Assembly (NCBI GenBank): GCA_910579175.1
Contig: CAJTTB010000016.1
Span: forward strand, 1 to 63,893
Source: an uncultured Oscillospiraceae bacterium
GTDB lineage: Bacteria > Bacillota > Clostridia > Oscillospirales > Ruminococcaceae
Direction of reading: 5' to 3'
DNA: 63,893 nucleotides
A program made the translations under genes and the position numbers. Shown here piece after piece: positions 43,126 through 52,024 of the stretch. The notes beneath the pieces were generated by a model that made no database searches, was not told where the DNA came from, and saw only the letters and a program-made list of their open reading frames with translations. Position 1 is the first letter of the stretch, and each line of letters starts with the position of its first letter.

Positions 43126-43623
43126 ATGGGAATATCCGCTTATTATCTATCTGTTCCAACTTCATTAAAGGCAGAATTGTTACAATTAAACCAAAATGAC
43201 CTTTTAAAACGCTTGGAAGAACTCAAACAAATTAAATCTGATTCCAATTATTGTATGGGGAAACTTTGGGATGGACTACATTTTTTGTTGACTGGATTAT
43301 CTGCGAATACACCGATTGAGAGAAACCCCTTTAGTGAAGCAATTGTAGGAGTTCATGTGCTGGATATGGAAAAATTTATCAGTTTTACCAGTCCACGAGA
43401 ATTAGAACCCATTGTCTATCAATTGCAAAAAATTAGTATCAATGAATTGAATTTAAAGTTTAACCCATTGAAATTTCATCGAAAAAATATTTATCCTGAT
43501 ATTTGGAAAAGTTATGATCAAGAGGAATTATTCTATGAACTGATAGACAAGTTGAGAGAATTGGTAGTATTTTATCAAAGTTGTTTGGAAAAACAAGAAA
43601 CTGTTTTTGTTTATATCTGTTAA
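43126..43623 (+). CDS. YfbM-like DUF1877 family protein
   Basis: 165-residue cytoplasmic protein of the DUF1877/YfbM family. The opening MGISAYYLSVP matches the 'MGM-x-ANY-x-x-V' start of the family, and the W-D-G-LHFLLTG segment near residues 48-56 is its most diagnostic stretch, followed by a conserved small-residue pair and a GEAI/SEAIVG-like strand. The function of the family is not established. The start follows an ATCGAGGTGAAT site. The next gene begins 2 nt after its stop, so the pair is probably co-translated. Confidence 0.8.
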   Translation: MGISAYYLSVPTSLKAELLQLNQNDLLKRLEELKQIKSDSNYCMGKLWDGLHFLLTGLSANTPIERNPFSEAIVGVHVLDMEKFISFTSPRELEPIVYQLQKISINELNLKFNPLKFHRKNIYPDIWKSYDQEELFYELIDKLRELVVFYQSCLEKQETVFVYIC

Positions 43624-43625
43624 AG

Positions 43626-44303
43626 ATGTTATTGATTCAACAAATTTGTCTTACTTGGTATCAATCTCAAAAGGGTGGAAAAGCCGCTAGTGTAAGAAGC
43701 GGGTTTTTAAAGGCTTATCCGATTGTAGTATCAAAGATTGTTCCCACTTTTGATTGTTGTCTACACAATCAATCATTTTATCAAACAAACAATCAGATTG
43801 TAAATGCAAAGACATATCATACTGATTTTTGGAATCGCGTTATCAAACAGGAGTTGGATCCTGTCAGAAAAGAGTCCTTTCGGTGGCGTTGTATTCGGGC
43901 AAATCAGTGGGCTGAGAGATGTGAATATCAGCATTTTGGAATAGAGGAGCTTGATTTAGAAGGTGTGAGAGTATCATTGCAACCAGACGGTTATCACATC
44001 GGTTATTATTATGATCAGCAGCGTTCTGGAAGACCCTATCGACGGGGGCACAATAAGGATTTTTGGAATCGTCAGTCTCCTTTTTTTGGAAAGGATATTT
44101 GCAATGAAACGGCTTTTGTCCTTTCACAGAACCAATATGGTAGAATTTACTTTAATAAAAGAAATATAGATATGGATACAGGTAGTTGGTGGTATCAGCT
44201 TCATATTGTCAATTTGATTGCACACTTTGGCGATTTGACAGCGCATTTGTTTACCAAAAGACAGCCTGATTTTGAGTATCGACAGTTGGCGGATTTGTTT
44301 TAA
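43626..44303 (+). CDS. Unknown protein coupled to the YfbM gene
   Basis: 225-residue protein I do not recognise. It is rich in Trp, Tyr, His and Arg (for example HTDFWNRVIKQELDP, FRWRCIRANQWAERCEYQHF, GSWWYQLHIVNLIAHFGDL) and lacks a signal peptide or membrane helix. No nucleotide-binding motif is evident. The frame is open upstream of ATG 43626, but that start abuts the YfbM stop and a longer form would overlap it. No separate ribosome site is seen, so translation is probably coupled. Its stop codon lies inside the loop of its own terminator. Confidence 0.6.
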   Translation: MLLIQQICLTWYQSQKGGKAASVRSGFLKAYPIVVSKIVPTFDCCLHNQSFYQTNNQIVNAKTYHTDFWNRVIKQELDPVRKESFRWRCIRANQWAERCEYQHFGIEELDLEGVRVSLQPDGYHIGYYYDQQRSGRPYRRGHNKDFWNRQSPFFGKDICNETAFVLSQNQYGRIYFNKRNIDMDTGSWWYQLHIVNLIAHFGDLTAHLFTKRQPDFEYRQLADLF

Positions 44304-44317
44304 TCAAATCCGCTTTT
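44289..44317 (+). terminator. Terminator overlapping the end of the unknown gene
   Basis: GCGGATTTG and CAAATCCGC form a 9-bp stem followed by TTTT; the TAA stop falls in the loop. Confidence 0.75.
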
Positions 44318-44409
44318 GATTTGATCGTATGAAATTTCAGATTGGTTTTTGTATATTTTCCGTTTTTTCTCAAACAATAAAGACAAAATTATGAAACGGA
44401 GGAATGATT

Positions 44410-45762
44410 TTGAGTACTACCTATCGCACTCGTACAATTGTTCGTATTACTAGCTTTGCCATTGCAATTCTTGCTGTGTTGAGTATTTTTGGCTTTACCA
44501 ATTGGAAACGTGCCCAAGCTGCCGAAAGAAAGTTGGAATATCAATATTTAAAAAGCATTGATGATCTTGGAAATTATTTAGATAACATTCAAAATGCACT
44601 GACCAAAACCATGTATGCAGGTACTGAGCAGACAATGACCAATTTGACATCTAAGTTGTGGAGAGAGTCTGGATTTGCAAAGGAATGCCTTGCCGCTTTG
44701 CCGATTAGTACCCTGAATTTAGAGGCAACTTATAAATATCTCTCTCAATTGGGTGACTATGCAGTTAGCTTGAGTAAAAAAATGTCTTCTGGCGGAACCA
44801 TTACCGAAGAAGAACGACAAAATTTAGTACAGATGAAAGAGTATGCCAGTGAATTTTTACAACAGGTTTTAATTACACAAGATGCCATTCGTACAGGTTC
44901 TATTTCTTTTCAAGAAGTTTCAGATGACGCTAAGGGTGTTGTAGCAGCAACCAATACAAACTCTCATTTTTCAGACGGTTTTGCCGAGTTTGAAGAGGGA
45001 TTTACCTCTTATCCTACCTTGATTTATGATGGTCCATTTTCGGATCATATTCTGCAAAAAGAACCTGAAATGATTAAAAATTTACCTGAAATTTCCAAAG
45101 AAGAGGCAAAACAATATGCAGCAAAAGCTTGTGGTTTGTCTGCCGAGCAGCTTCAAGATGATACAGATGAGGAAGGGAATATGCCTTCTTATTGCTTTAC
45201 TGGAGAAAATATCAATCTAGCTGTTACCAAAAAAGGCGGTTTGCTCAGTTATTATATTAAAAATCGCACAGTTGAGACACAAGAAAAGTCCGCAGAAGAA
45301 TGTATTTATATTGCTGAAAATTATCTGGAAACATTGGGAATCCCAACGATGAAATATACCTATTATGAGATTGACAACAATGTGATTACCGTTAATTTTG
45401 CGCATGTCGAAGGAGATGTGACCTGTTATACCGATTTGGCAAAGGTGTCTGTGGCGATGGATAATGCTGAGATTGTTCGTTATGACGCACGCGGTTATAT
45501 TACCAACCATCTAACTCGTACAGATTTGATTCCAAAAATTTCTCGTGAAGAGGCGCAACAATCTTTGAGTCCAATGTTAAATGTAAAACAGGTGCAGACT
45601 GTTTTGATTCCAAGTGATGGACTAAATGAGGTGTTGACCTATGAATTTGACTGTTATTCTGAACAAGATGAACACGTTTTGGTATATATCAATGCCGAGA
45701 CGGGGCAAGAACAACAGATATTAATTCTTTATACCGATGAAAATGGTACTTTAACGCTTTAA
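44410..45762 (+). CDS. ypeB: Germination protein YpeB
   Basis: About 450-residue spore protein that stabilises and localises the cortex-lytic enzyme SleB. It has one N-terminal membrane helix (IVRITSFAIAILAVLSIFGF, near residues 10-29), the YpeB-typical helical region beginning KLEYQYLKSIDDLGNYLDNI, and a C-terminal half with PepSY-like repeats (SKEEAKQYAAKACG near 232, SAEECIYIAENYLETLG near 298, SREEAQQSLSPML near 378). TTG 44410 is preferred to ATG 44404 because the GGAGG site then has a 7-nt spacing. No sleB gene is next to it. Confidence 0.9.
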   Translation: MSTTYRTRTIVRITSFAIAILAVLSIFGFTNWKRAQAAERKLEYQYLKSIDDLGNYLDNIQNALTKTMYAGTEQTMTNLTSKLWRESGFAKECLAALPISTLNLEATYKYLSQLGDYAVSLSKKMSSGGTITEEERQNLVQMKEYASEFLQQVLITQDAIRTGSISFQEVSDDAKGVVAATNTNSHFSDGFAEFEEGFTSYPTLIYDGPFSDHILQKEPEMIKNLPEISKEEAKQYAAKACGLSAEQLQDDTDEEGNMPSYCFTGENINLAVTKKGGLLSYYIKNRTVETQEKSAEECIYIAENYLETLGIPTMKYTYYEIDNNVITVNFAHVEGDVTCYTDLAKVSVAMDNAEIVRYDARGYITNHLTRTDLIPKISREEAQQSLSPMLNVKQVQTVLIPSDGLNEVLTYEFDCYSEQDEHVLVYINAETGQEQQILILYTDENGTLTL

Positions 45763-45836
45763 AAATAAAAATATACTTGCTTCTTTGTCGGTCTTTTTGA
45801 CTTGGTTGCTTTGTAATAAAAGACGAAAGAATCTAG

Positions 45837-45868
45837 AACCTCAAAAACCAGATGGTTTTTGAGGTTTT
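45837..45868 (+). terminator. Terminator downstream of ypeB
   Basis: AACCTCAAAAACC and GGTTTTTGAGGTTTT form a 13-bp stem about 75 nt after ypeB. Confidence 0.8.
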
Positions 45869-45910
45869 AAACTTTGTGACAAAAGAAAATTCATTCGTCA
45901 AATCAAACAA

Positions 45911-45939
45911 TTGATTTTTTTTAAAAAAAAGGATATAAT
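45911..45939 (+). promoter_or_regulatory. Promoter of the EEP-family gene
   Basis: TTGATT (45911-45916), a 17-nt T/A spacer and a perfect TATAAT (45934-45939) lie 55 nt before the gene. Confidence 0.55.
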
Positions 45940-45994
45940 AAAACTAAATAAAATGTAGCATTTTTTTAAAATTGGAATCGAAGGTGTTGCTGGT

Positions 45995-46825
45995 ATGGGT
46001 CATATTTCAAATGCTTTTAAAATTGTCACATTTAATTTAAGAAAAGACAGTAAGATGGATTTACACAATCGTTGGAAAAACCGCAAAGAAATGGTGTTGG
46101 ATTTTATTCAGGAGTGTGGTGCAAGTATCATTGGCGTACAGGAATTGATGCCCAGTATGAGAGAGGATATTGAGTCCCACTTAAAAAACTACAGTATTTT
46201 TGGACAGGGTCGCTGTCGACACTTGTTCAATGAGCATTCTGATATCATTGTAAAAGACGATGATATTGAAGTGGATTTTTCCAAAACGATCTGGCTTTCT
46301 AAAAGTCCAGAAAAATTTGGCAGTCGGGCTTTTTTAGCAATCTTTCCACGTATTTGTACAATCTGTGAGGTGAAATTCAAAGAGACTGGAAAAAAAATCC
46401 GAGTGTTTAATGCACATTTTGATCATATTTCTAAATGGGCGCGTGCCATTGGTGTTGATATGATTTTAAAGTATATGGACAAGTTTCAAAAAGAAGAACC
46501 ATTGCCCACCGTGTTAATGGGGGATTTTAATGTGCGTCCAGACAATCCATTGATTTTTAGACTGCGTCAAAATTTGCATCAATATAACATTCGTTTGGTG
46601 GATGCTTACGACTATATTCATCATGGATGCGGTCCAACGAATACTTATCATGGATTTAAGGGAAAGAAAGACGGAACAGCTCAACTGGACTATATTTTCG
46701 TATCAGATGATTTGCAGATCCTCAACAGTTATGTGGATAGAACGCAAAAGAATGGGCGATATTTGTCAGATCATTATCCGATTGTGGCAACATTGGGTTT
46801 TAAATCTGAAAAAGAGACTGCATAA
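45995..46825 (+). CDS. Endonuclease/exonuclease/phosphatase (EEP) family hydrolase
   Basis: 276-residue metal-dependent hydrolase of the EEP superfamily. Conserved elements in order: KIVTFNLRKDS (residues 9-19, the N-terminal Asn), GVQELMPSM near 45-53 (metal-binding Glu), NAHFDHIS near 138-145 (His), MGDFNVRPDN near 173-182 (Asp and Asn), and the SDHYPIVATL terminus near 257-266 (Asp-His). There is no signal peptide, so it acts inside the cell. Relatives act on DNA, inositol phosphates or lipids; the sequence does not tell which. It has its own promoter and terminator. Confidence 0.87.
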   Translation: MGHISNAFKIVTFNLRKDSKMDLHNRWKNRKEMVLDFIQECGASIIGVQELMPSMREDIESHLKNYSIFGQGRCRHLFNEHSDIIVKDDDIEVDFSKTIWLSKSPEKFGSRAFLAIFPRICTICEVKFKETGKKIRVFNAHFDHISKWARAIGVDMILKYMDKFQKEEPLPTVLMGDFNVRPDNPLIFRLRQNLHQYNIRLVDAYDYIHHGCGPTNTYHGFKGKKDGTAQLDYIFVSDDLQILNSYVDRTQKNGRYLSDHYPIVATLGFKSEKETA

Positions 46826-46838
46826 AGCAGTCTTTTTT
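46814..46838 (+). terminator. Terminator of the EEP-family gene
   Basis: AGACTGC-ATAAA-GCAGTCT followed by TTTTTT; the upstream arm overlaps the last codons. Confidence 0.85.
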
Positions 46839-46971
46839 ATTATCAAGTGTTATTATCAATCGTATAAAGCGACGACAAGCTAAAGGAATTTTATATGATT
46901 TTTAGATTTTTTTAGCATATATCGCGCACATTTTTGACGAAAAACAAATTGAGATTTCGTCAGATAAAATA

Positions 46972-46999
46972 TTGACATATTTTTGTCATATTGTATAAT
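46972..46999 (+). promoter_or_regulatory. Promoter of manA
   Basis: A perfect TTGACA (46972-46977), a 16-nt spacer and a perfect TATAAT (46994-46999) lie 76 nt before manA. Confidence 0.75.
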
Positions 47000-47075
47000 A
47001 TTCAATATATGGCTATTTGTCAATTCTGGCGTTTTTCAGATAGCTAAATGGTCGGAAAGGAATGAGATAAATCGC

Positions 47076-48041
47076 ATGAAATATCCATTGAAATTACAAG
47101 CTCCACTAAAAGATTATCTTTGGGGAGGAACACGTTTAAAAGAAGAGTATCATAAAAAAAGCAATCTGGAAAAAGTTGCTGAAAGCTGGGAATTGTCTTG
47201 TCATAAGGATGGCTCCAGTGTCATTGTCAATGGCGAATGCAAGGGAATGACGTTGCCAGAGTATCTGCAACAAGAGGGAAAAGATGTTTTGGGAACCCAT
47301 GCACAGGGGTTTGAAAATTTTCCAATGTTGATTAAACTCATTGACGCTGAAGACAACTTATCTGTTCAGGTTCATCCAAACAATGATTATGCACTGCGTG
47401 TAGAGGGCGAATACGGAAAAACTGAGATGTGGTATATAGTAGACTGTAAGGAAGGCGCCAGTTTGCTATATGGATTTAATCAGGAGATTTCAAAAGAAGA
47501 ATTTGCAAAGCGCATTGAGGACAATACACTGCTGGAAGTGACCAATCAAGTACCAGTTCACAAAGGCGATGTATTCTTTATTGAAGCAGGGACACTTCAT
47601 GCAATTGGCAAAGGGATTTTGATCGCTGAAATTCAACAGAATTCCAATACAACTTATCGTATTTACGATTATGGCAGAGTGGGTGCAGATGGCAAACCAC
47701 GTGAATTACATATTGATAAAGCCAAAGACGTGACCCATTTGGTACCTCCCACTAGAGACTGTAAACCACAAGGTCAACCAGAACACAAAGAAGGATATAC
47801 TAGCACATTGTTGGCAAGCTGTGAATATTTTACGGTTCATCGCTTGGAAATTGAACAGAGAGCTTGTTTATTTGCTGGAGAAGAATCTTTTGATTCTATT
47901 TTGGTGTTGGACGGAGAGTTTGAATTGGATTATGGTTTTGGCAGTTTGGGCTTGATAAAGGGTGATAGTGTGTTCATTCCAGCACATTTGGGAGAATATG
48001 AACTCATTGGCACAGGCGATGTCATTTTAAGTCGGATATAA
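47076..48041 (+). CDS. manA: Mannose-6-phosphate isomerase, class I
   Basis: 321-residue zinc cupin enzyme interconverting mannose-6-phosphate and fructose-6-phosphate. Family motifs are PLKDYLWGGTRLKEEY near residues 9-24, LSVQVHPNNDYALRVEG near 92-108 (metal His), GKTEMWYIV near 110-118 (metal Glu), and EAGTLHAIGKGILIAEIQQN near 169-188 (metal His). The length matches the short bacterial type. ATG 47076 follows GGAAAGGAATGAG. A ROK kinase follows, so the pair could feed mannose or fructose into glycolysis. Confidence 0.93.
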   Translation: MKYPLKLQAPLKDYLWGGTRLKEEYHKKSNLEKVAESWELSCHKDGSSVIVNGECKGMTLPEYLQQEGKDVLGTHAQGFENFPMLIKLIDAEDNLSVQVHPNNDYALRVEGEYGKTEMWYIVDCKEGASLLYGFNQEISKEEFAKRIEDNTLLEVTNQVPVHKGDVFFIEAGTLHAIGKGILIAEIQQNSNTTYRIYDYGRVGADGKPRELHIDKAKDVTHLVPPTRDCKPQGQPEHKEGYTSTLLASCEYFTVHRLEIEQRACLFAGEESFDSILVLDGEFELDYGFGSLGLIKGDSVFIPAHLGEYELIGTGDVILSRI

Positions 48042-48116
48042 TCGTATTGTGTAAGTAAAAAACTTTCTATTTCTTGCAGTTGCAAGGATAGGTTATGATA
48101 AAAAAGGAGAAAAGAA

Positions 48117-49076
48117 ATGAAATATTATTTAGGAATAGACCTTGGAGGTACCAATATTGTTGCTGGTGTTGTAGATGAAAAATATAACATCTTAGTAAAG
48201 GAAAGTGTAAAGACAAATTCTAATCGTCCAGCAGCAGAAGTCATTGCAGATATCATTGCAGTTGCAAAAAAGGCAGTGGAATCAGCAAATTTAACAATGG
48301 ATCAGATTGAAAATGTAGGTGTTGGAGCTCCAGGAACTGCCAATAAAGATACTGGTATCATAGAGTATTCCAATAATCTCAAATGGGATGAAGTGCCTCT
48401 GAAACAGATGATGGAAGACGGTTTACAAAAACCAGTGTTTGTTGAAAACGATGCCAATGCAGCTGCATTTGGAGAATTTCTAGCAGGTGCTGGAAAAGAT
48501 CACAATTCTTTGGTTGCAATTACTTTGGGAACTGGTGTCGGTGGTGGAGTAATTACCGATGGAAAAATTTTAACAGGCTTTAGTTATGCAGGTGCTGAAT
48601 TGGGTCACAGCGTCATTGTAGCACATGGTCGTCATTGTACCTGTGGCAGAGATGGTTGTTTGGAAGCATATGTTTCTGCTACTGGTTTGATTAATGCCAC
48701 CAAAGAGGCAATGCAGGAAGATAAACAATCAGCAATGTGGGAAATCTGCGATGGCAATTTGGAAAATGTAAATGGTAAAACCGCTTTTGATGGTATGAGA
48801 AAGGGTGATGCAACTGCTATCAATGTAGTGGATACCTTTATTGATTATCTTTCTATTGGAATTGCGAACTTTATCAATATTTTTCAACCAGAAATTCTCT
48901 GTATTGGGGGAGGAATTTGTAAGGAAGGCGATACACTGATTAAACCTTTGACTGAAAAAGTAATTCCACAAACCTATGCAAGGAAAGAAGAAAACCGCAC
49001 AAAGATCGTAGTTGCGAAATTGGGCAACGATGCTGGTGTTATTGGTGCTGCTATGCTGGGAACCGAAAAGAGATAA
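48117..49076 (+). CDS. glk: ROK-family glucokinase
   Basis: 319-residue sugar kinase of the ROK family, expected to phosphorylate glucose with ATP. The N-terminal phosphate loop is GIDLGGTNIVAGV (residues 5-17). ENDANAAAFGE near 109-119 includes the catalytic Asp, GTGVGGG near 138-144 forms the second phosphate loop, and the zinc motif HCTCGRDGCLEAY lies near 173-185 with the preceding ELGH histidine. The C-terminal GGG strand (CIGGGICKEG) is present. The start follows AAAGGAGAA. Glucose specificity is the family default and is inferred. Confidence 0.9.
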   Translation: MKYYLGIDLGGTNIVAGVVDEKYNILVKESVKTNSNRPAAEVIADIIAVAKKAVESANLTMDQIENVGVGAPGTANKDTGIIEYSNNLKWDEVPLKQMMEDGLQKPVFVENDANAAAFGEFLAGAGKDHNSLVAITLGTGVGGGVITDGKILTGFSYAGAELGHSVIVAHGRHCTCGRDGCLEAYVSATGLINATKEAMQEDKQSAMWEICDGNLENVNGKTAFDGMRKGDATAINVVDTFIDYLSIGIANFINIFQPEILCIGGGICKEGDTLIKPLTEKVIPQTYARKEENRTKIVVAKLGNDAGVIGAAMLGTEKR

Positions 49077-49090
49077 GGACCAAACAATAA

Positions 49091-49120
49091 AGGGGCAGAC
49101 AATCTGGTCTGCCTCTTTCT
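49091..49120 (+). terminator. Terminator of the glucokinase gene
   Basis: AGGGGCAGAC and GTCTGCCTCTTTCT form a 9-10 bp stem with a short loop. Confidence 0.65.
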
Positions 49121-49151
49121 ATATAAAAACAGTATGAAAGGGAGAATTGTG

Positions 49152-50129
49152 ATGAAGACATTTCAAATTATGAATGATCGTCATCAACTAAAGATTTCAA
49201 AATTAATTTTTGGAACAACTTATATTGGCAATATGGAACAACAGCAGGCATTTGAACAGATGGATACTTATTATCGATTGGGTGGAAGATGTATTGATAC
49301 TGCCAGAATTTATTCTAATTTGGAGCCAACAGACAAAAGACCAAGTGAAGAAGTCATTGGAGAGTGGATGGAAAAACATCATCTTCGCCAAGAAATTGTA
49401 ATTTCTACAAAGGGTGGACATCCACCTTATGGAAATATGAACGCTTCTCGCTTAACGAAAAGAGAATTGGAAACTGATTTACAGCAGAGTTTACAGGCGT
49501 TAAAGACAGATTATGTCGACTTATATTGGCTTCATAGAGATGATGAAAATTTACCAGTTGGTGAAATTATGGAGACGCTTCATGCTTTTGTCGAAGCTGG
49601 AAAAGTTCGTTGTTTGGGGGCTTCCAATTGGAGTATAGATAGAATTGAACAAGCCAATCAATATGCAAAAGAACATCAGTTGACGCCATTTAGTGCCAGC
49701 CAAATACAATGGTCTTTGGGAAAAACCACACCTAAAAATATGAGCGATGAAACATTGGTTTGTATGAATACCGAAAATTATACACAGTATTTGAAAAAAC
49801 AGATTCCGATTTTTGCCTTTGAATCACAGGCAAAGGGGCTGTTTTCCAAATTGGCACAGATGTCAGAAGCAGAACTGCCAATCAAGGTAAAACAGAGATT
49901 TTTAGCGGCTGATAATCGCGATATCAATCTGGCAATTGCAAGTAAAGTAATGAAATTAGCACAACAATATCAAGTGAGCCCAGCGGTAATTTCTTTGGCA
50001 TATATTACCTGTAATCCCTTAACAGCGGGAGCAATCATTGGGTGTTCCAATACAAAACAGCTAGAAGATTCTATGAAGGCGGCTGATTTTGGCTTGAGTG
50101 AAAATGAAGTAAATTGGTTAGGAGATTAA
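49152..50129 (+). CDS. Aldo/keto reductase
   Basis: 325-residue NADPH-dependent TIM-barrel oxidoreductase. The catalytic tetrad is visible: Asp and Tyr in CIDTARIYSNLEPT (near residues 45-58), Lys in VISTKGG near 79-85, and His in DLYWLHRDDEN near 120-130. The loop after the barrel's last strand holds GAIIGCSNTKQLEDSM, the cofactor-phosphate site. ATG 49152 follows AAAGGGAGA at good spacing; an upstream ATG 49134 lacks a site. The substrate cannot be predicted. The next gene begins 6 nt downstream. Confidence 0.87.
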   Translation: MKTFQIMNDRHQLKISKLIFGTTYIGNMEQQQAFEQMDTYYRLGGRCIDTARIYSNLEPTDKRPSEEVIGEWMEKHHLRQEIVISTKGGHPPYGNMNASRLTKRELETDLQQSLQALKTDYVDLYWLHRDDENLPVGEIMETLHAFVEAGKVRCLGASNWSIDRIEQANQYAKEHQLTPFSASQIQWSLGKTTPKNMSDETLVCMNTENYTQYLKKQIPIFAFESQAKGLFSKLAQMSEAELPIKVKQRFLAADNRDINLAIASKVMKLAQQYQVSPAVISLAYITCNPLTAGAIIGCSNTKQLEDSMKAADFGLSENEVNWLGD

Positions 50130-50135
50130 GAAAAC

Positions 50136-51179
50136 ATGGGATTGTTTGATAAATTTAAAAAGAAACACAAACTGTCATCAGAGGAATCTGTAAAAAAGGT
50201 GCCTCAAGAGGAGGAAACCATAGAACAGACAGACAATCACAATTTAGATGAGGAAGAAAATGTTAAGGAATTTGTAGATACAGCACCGAAACCACAACAA
50301 AGCGAACAGTCTCAGGCATCAGATGAAGAAGATTTTGACAATGGATACAAACCCTATGCGTTTGCCTTATTAAAGGATAGAATATTTAATTTATTAGAAT
50401 TTCGAGATAAGTTATATGAAGATTGGAAAATTGAACCTCAAATTTTTGTGAGAAACAATGATAACTTTTTGGCATTTACATTTATGTTGGCAGGTATGAC
50501 CTTTTCCTGTAGTCATATGCCAACGCCAATACCCAATAGAGAAGCAGAAATTGTAAGCAAATACAATTATATTTGGAAAGATGCAGCACAAGCGACACAA
50601 GAACATCAGTCTTTTGTGATGATAGCATTGGTGAAAAATCCTTGTGTTGATAAGATAAAAACATGTACACTATTTAGCAAAATATGTGGTGTAATTATGG
50701 CAATGAAAAATGCCTCTGCGGTTTATATGCGGGAACAAAAGATGATCATTTCTCCAACAGAATACCGCAGACAAATGGAAGTAATAAAAGAAATGGAAGT
50801 GAAAAATAAAAAGTATTTTCCACTCTCTTTGTGGATTTATATCGGTATGGCAAAGGGAAAAGAAGGTGGTAGAGGTTATACTTATGGATTGCAACAGCTT
50901 GGAAAACAGGAAATAGAAATTGTTGACCAACCCTTTATGCCACAAAAAATGTTTCAGTTGATGAATGCTTTTGCATATTTTATTATCGTGGAAAATATCG
51001 ACTTAGAAGATGGAAACCGATTGAATTTAGATAAAGAACATCAAGTGATCGTGGAAAAATCAGAAGGTGTTATGATAAAGGGAGAAAGTTGTAAATTGAT
51101 TTTCCCAAAAGATTTATTAGAACAAATGTCTGAAAAAACAAATGAGAAAGAAAATCTTTCTGTGACAGAAAACGTTTAA
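50136..51179 (+). CDS. DUF4261-like protein with acidic N-terminus
   Basis: 347-residue cytoplasmic protein. The first 70 residues are highly charged, acidic and low-complexity (EEETIEQTDNHNLDEEENVK). From about residue 88 the protein resembles DUF4261: a strand-rich half with IFVRNNDNFLAFTFMLAGM, a helical middle (SFVMIALVKNP, near 145-155) and a C-terminal SLWIYIGMAKGKEGGRGYTY followed by GLQQLGKQEIEIVD (near 226-260), the most family-like part. The function is unknown. It is 6 nt after the aldo/keto reductase gene and probably in its operon. Confidence 0.6.
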   Translation: MGLFDKFKKKHKLSSEESVKKVPQEEETIEQTDNHNLDEEENVKEFVDTAPKPQQSEQSQASDEEDFDNGYKPYAFALLKDRIFNLLEFRDKLYEDWKIEPQIFVRNNDNFLAFTFMLAGMTFSCSHMPTPIPNREAEIVSKYNYIWKDAAQATQEHQSFVMIALVKNPCVDKIKTCTLFSKICGVIMAMKNASAVYMREQKMIISPTEYRRQMEVIKEMEVKNKKYFPLSLWIYIGMAKGKEGGRGYTYGLQQLGKQEIEIVDQPFMPQKMFQLMNAFAYFIIVENIDLEDGNRLNLDKEHQVIVEKSEGVMIKGESCKLIFPKDLLEQMSEKTNEKENLSVTENV

Positions 51180-51234
51180 AAAAGAGTGCTATTGCCAGCC
51201 AATACAATGAGCTGGAGAAATAGCACTCTTTTTG
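51180..51234 (+). terminator. Terminator of the DUF4261-like gene
   Basis: AAAGAGTGCTATT and AATAGCACTCTTTTT form a long stem with an inner CCAGC/GCTGG stem. Confidence 0.85.
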
Positions 51235-51304
51235 ATAGGTGGATGAACTATCCATATTTGTATGTTCATTGCGGTAGTGTATCGCCGTTTGAATGTTTTG
51301 GTGA

Positions 51305-51778
51305 TTATAGATTCTTTTTCATAACATAATTGATAAAGCGCTGACCATTGTGAAGTTTGTTTTGTTCTACTAAAACTTCATATCCCATTCTTTCAAAAAA
51401 TGGTCTAGCGGTAATCGATGATTCTGTATAAATGGTTTCCATATCCAAACGAATTGCCCTTTGTTCTATAATTTCCACAATGGTAGAGGCGATTTTTTGA
51501 CGTTGGAAATCCTTGTGAACAAATAAATGCTCTAAATAGCATTCAGAATTTAGGTCTCCAAATCCTACAATTTCTTGATTGATTTCCACAATTACCACAT
51601 AATTTTTCTGTAAAAGGGCTTCCCATCTTTCTTTGTCGTGGTTTTTGGGTGCCCATGCTTGTAGTTGTTGGGGAGAATAGTCCTTTTGATTAATTTGATG
51701 GACCGTATCGTAAAAAAGTTGTAAGATACTTTCTAAGTCTTTTGGTTGATATCTTCTGACAAATATTTCTTTATACAT
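51305..51778 (-). CDS. GNAT-family N-acetyltransferase
   Basis: 157-residue acetyltransferase of the GNAT fold. The N-terminal strand-helix is IFVRRYQPKDLESILQLFYD. Motif A, the acetyl-CoA pyrophosphate loop, is in FVHKDFQRQKIASTIVEIIE near residues 89-108, using the Q-x-x-K-I-A/G-x pattern. The C-terminal RPFFERMGYEVLVEQNKLHN near 127-146 is the motif B region. ATG 51778 follows AAAAGGGG and is preferred over ATG 51796. The acceptor (small molecule, peptide or tRNA) is unknown. The gene stands alone on the minus strand. Confidence 0.85.
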   Translation of the reverse strand: MYKEIFVRRYQPKDLESILQLFYDTVHQINQKDYSPQQLQAWAPKNHDKERWEALLQKNYVVIVEINQEIVGFGDLNSECYLEHLFVHKDFQRQKIASTIVEIIEQRAIRLDMETIYTESSITARPFFERMGYEVLVEQNKLHNGQRFINYVMKKNL

Positions 51779-52024
51779 AAAAAGACCCCTTTTCATCTGA
51801 TTTTTTAAAATTGTTTTTTCATGAGATAGTTATAGTATAATATGATTTTTTTAATTTGAAAAGATAAAAGGGTTTTTTATGTCGAAATCATTGGTAAAAA
51901 AGCGCTTTGATCATTAGGAAATAAAAATCGTGTTGTAAAGTTGATTGAATTTGGGTGATGTGTCATTGCGAGAATAGCAAAAATTTATTCAGCGTTTAGT
52001 GATTATTTTCCCTTTCAAAATATA

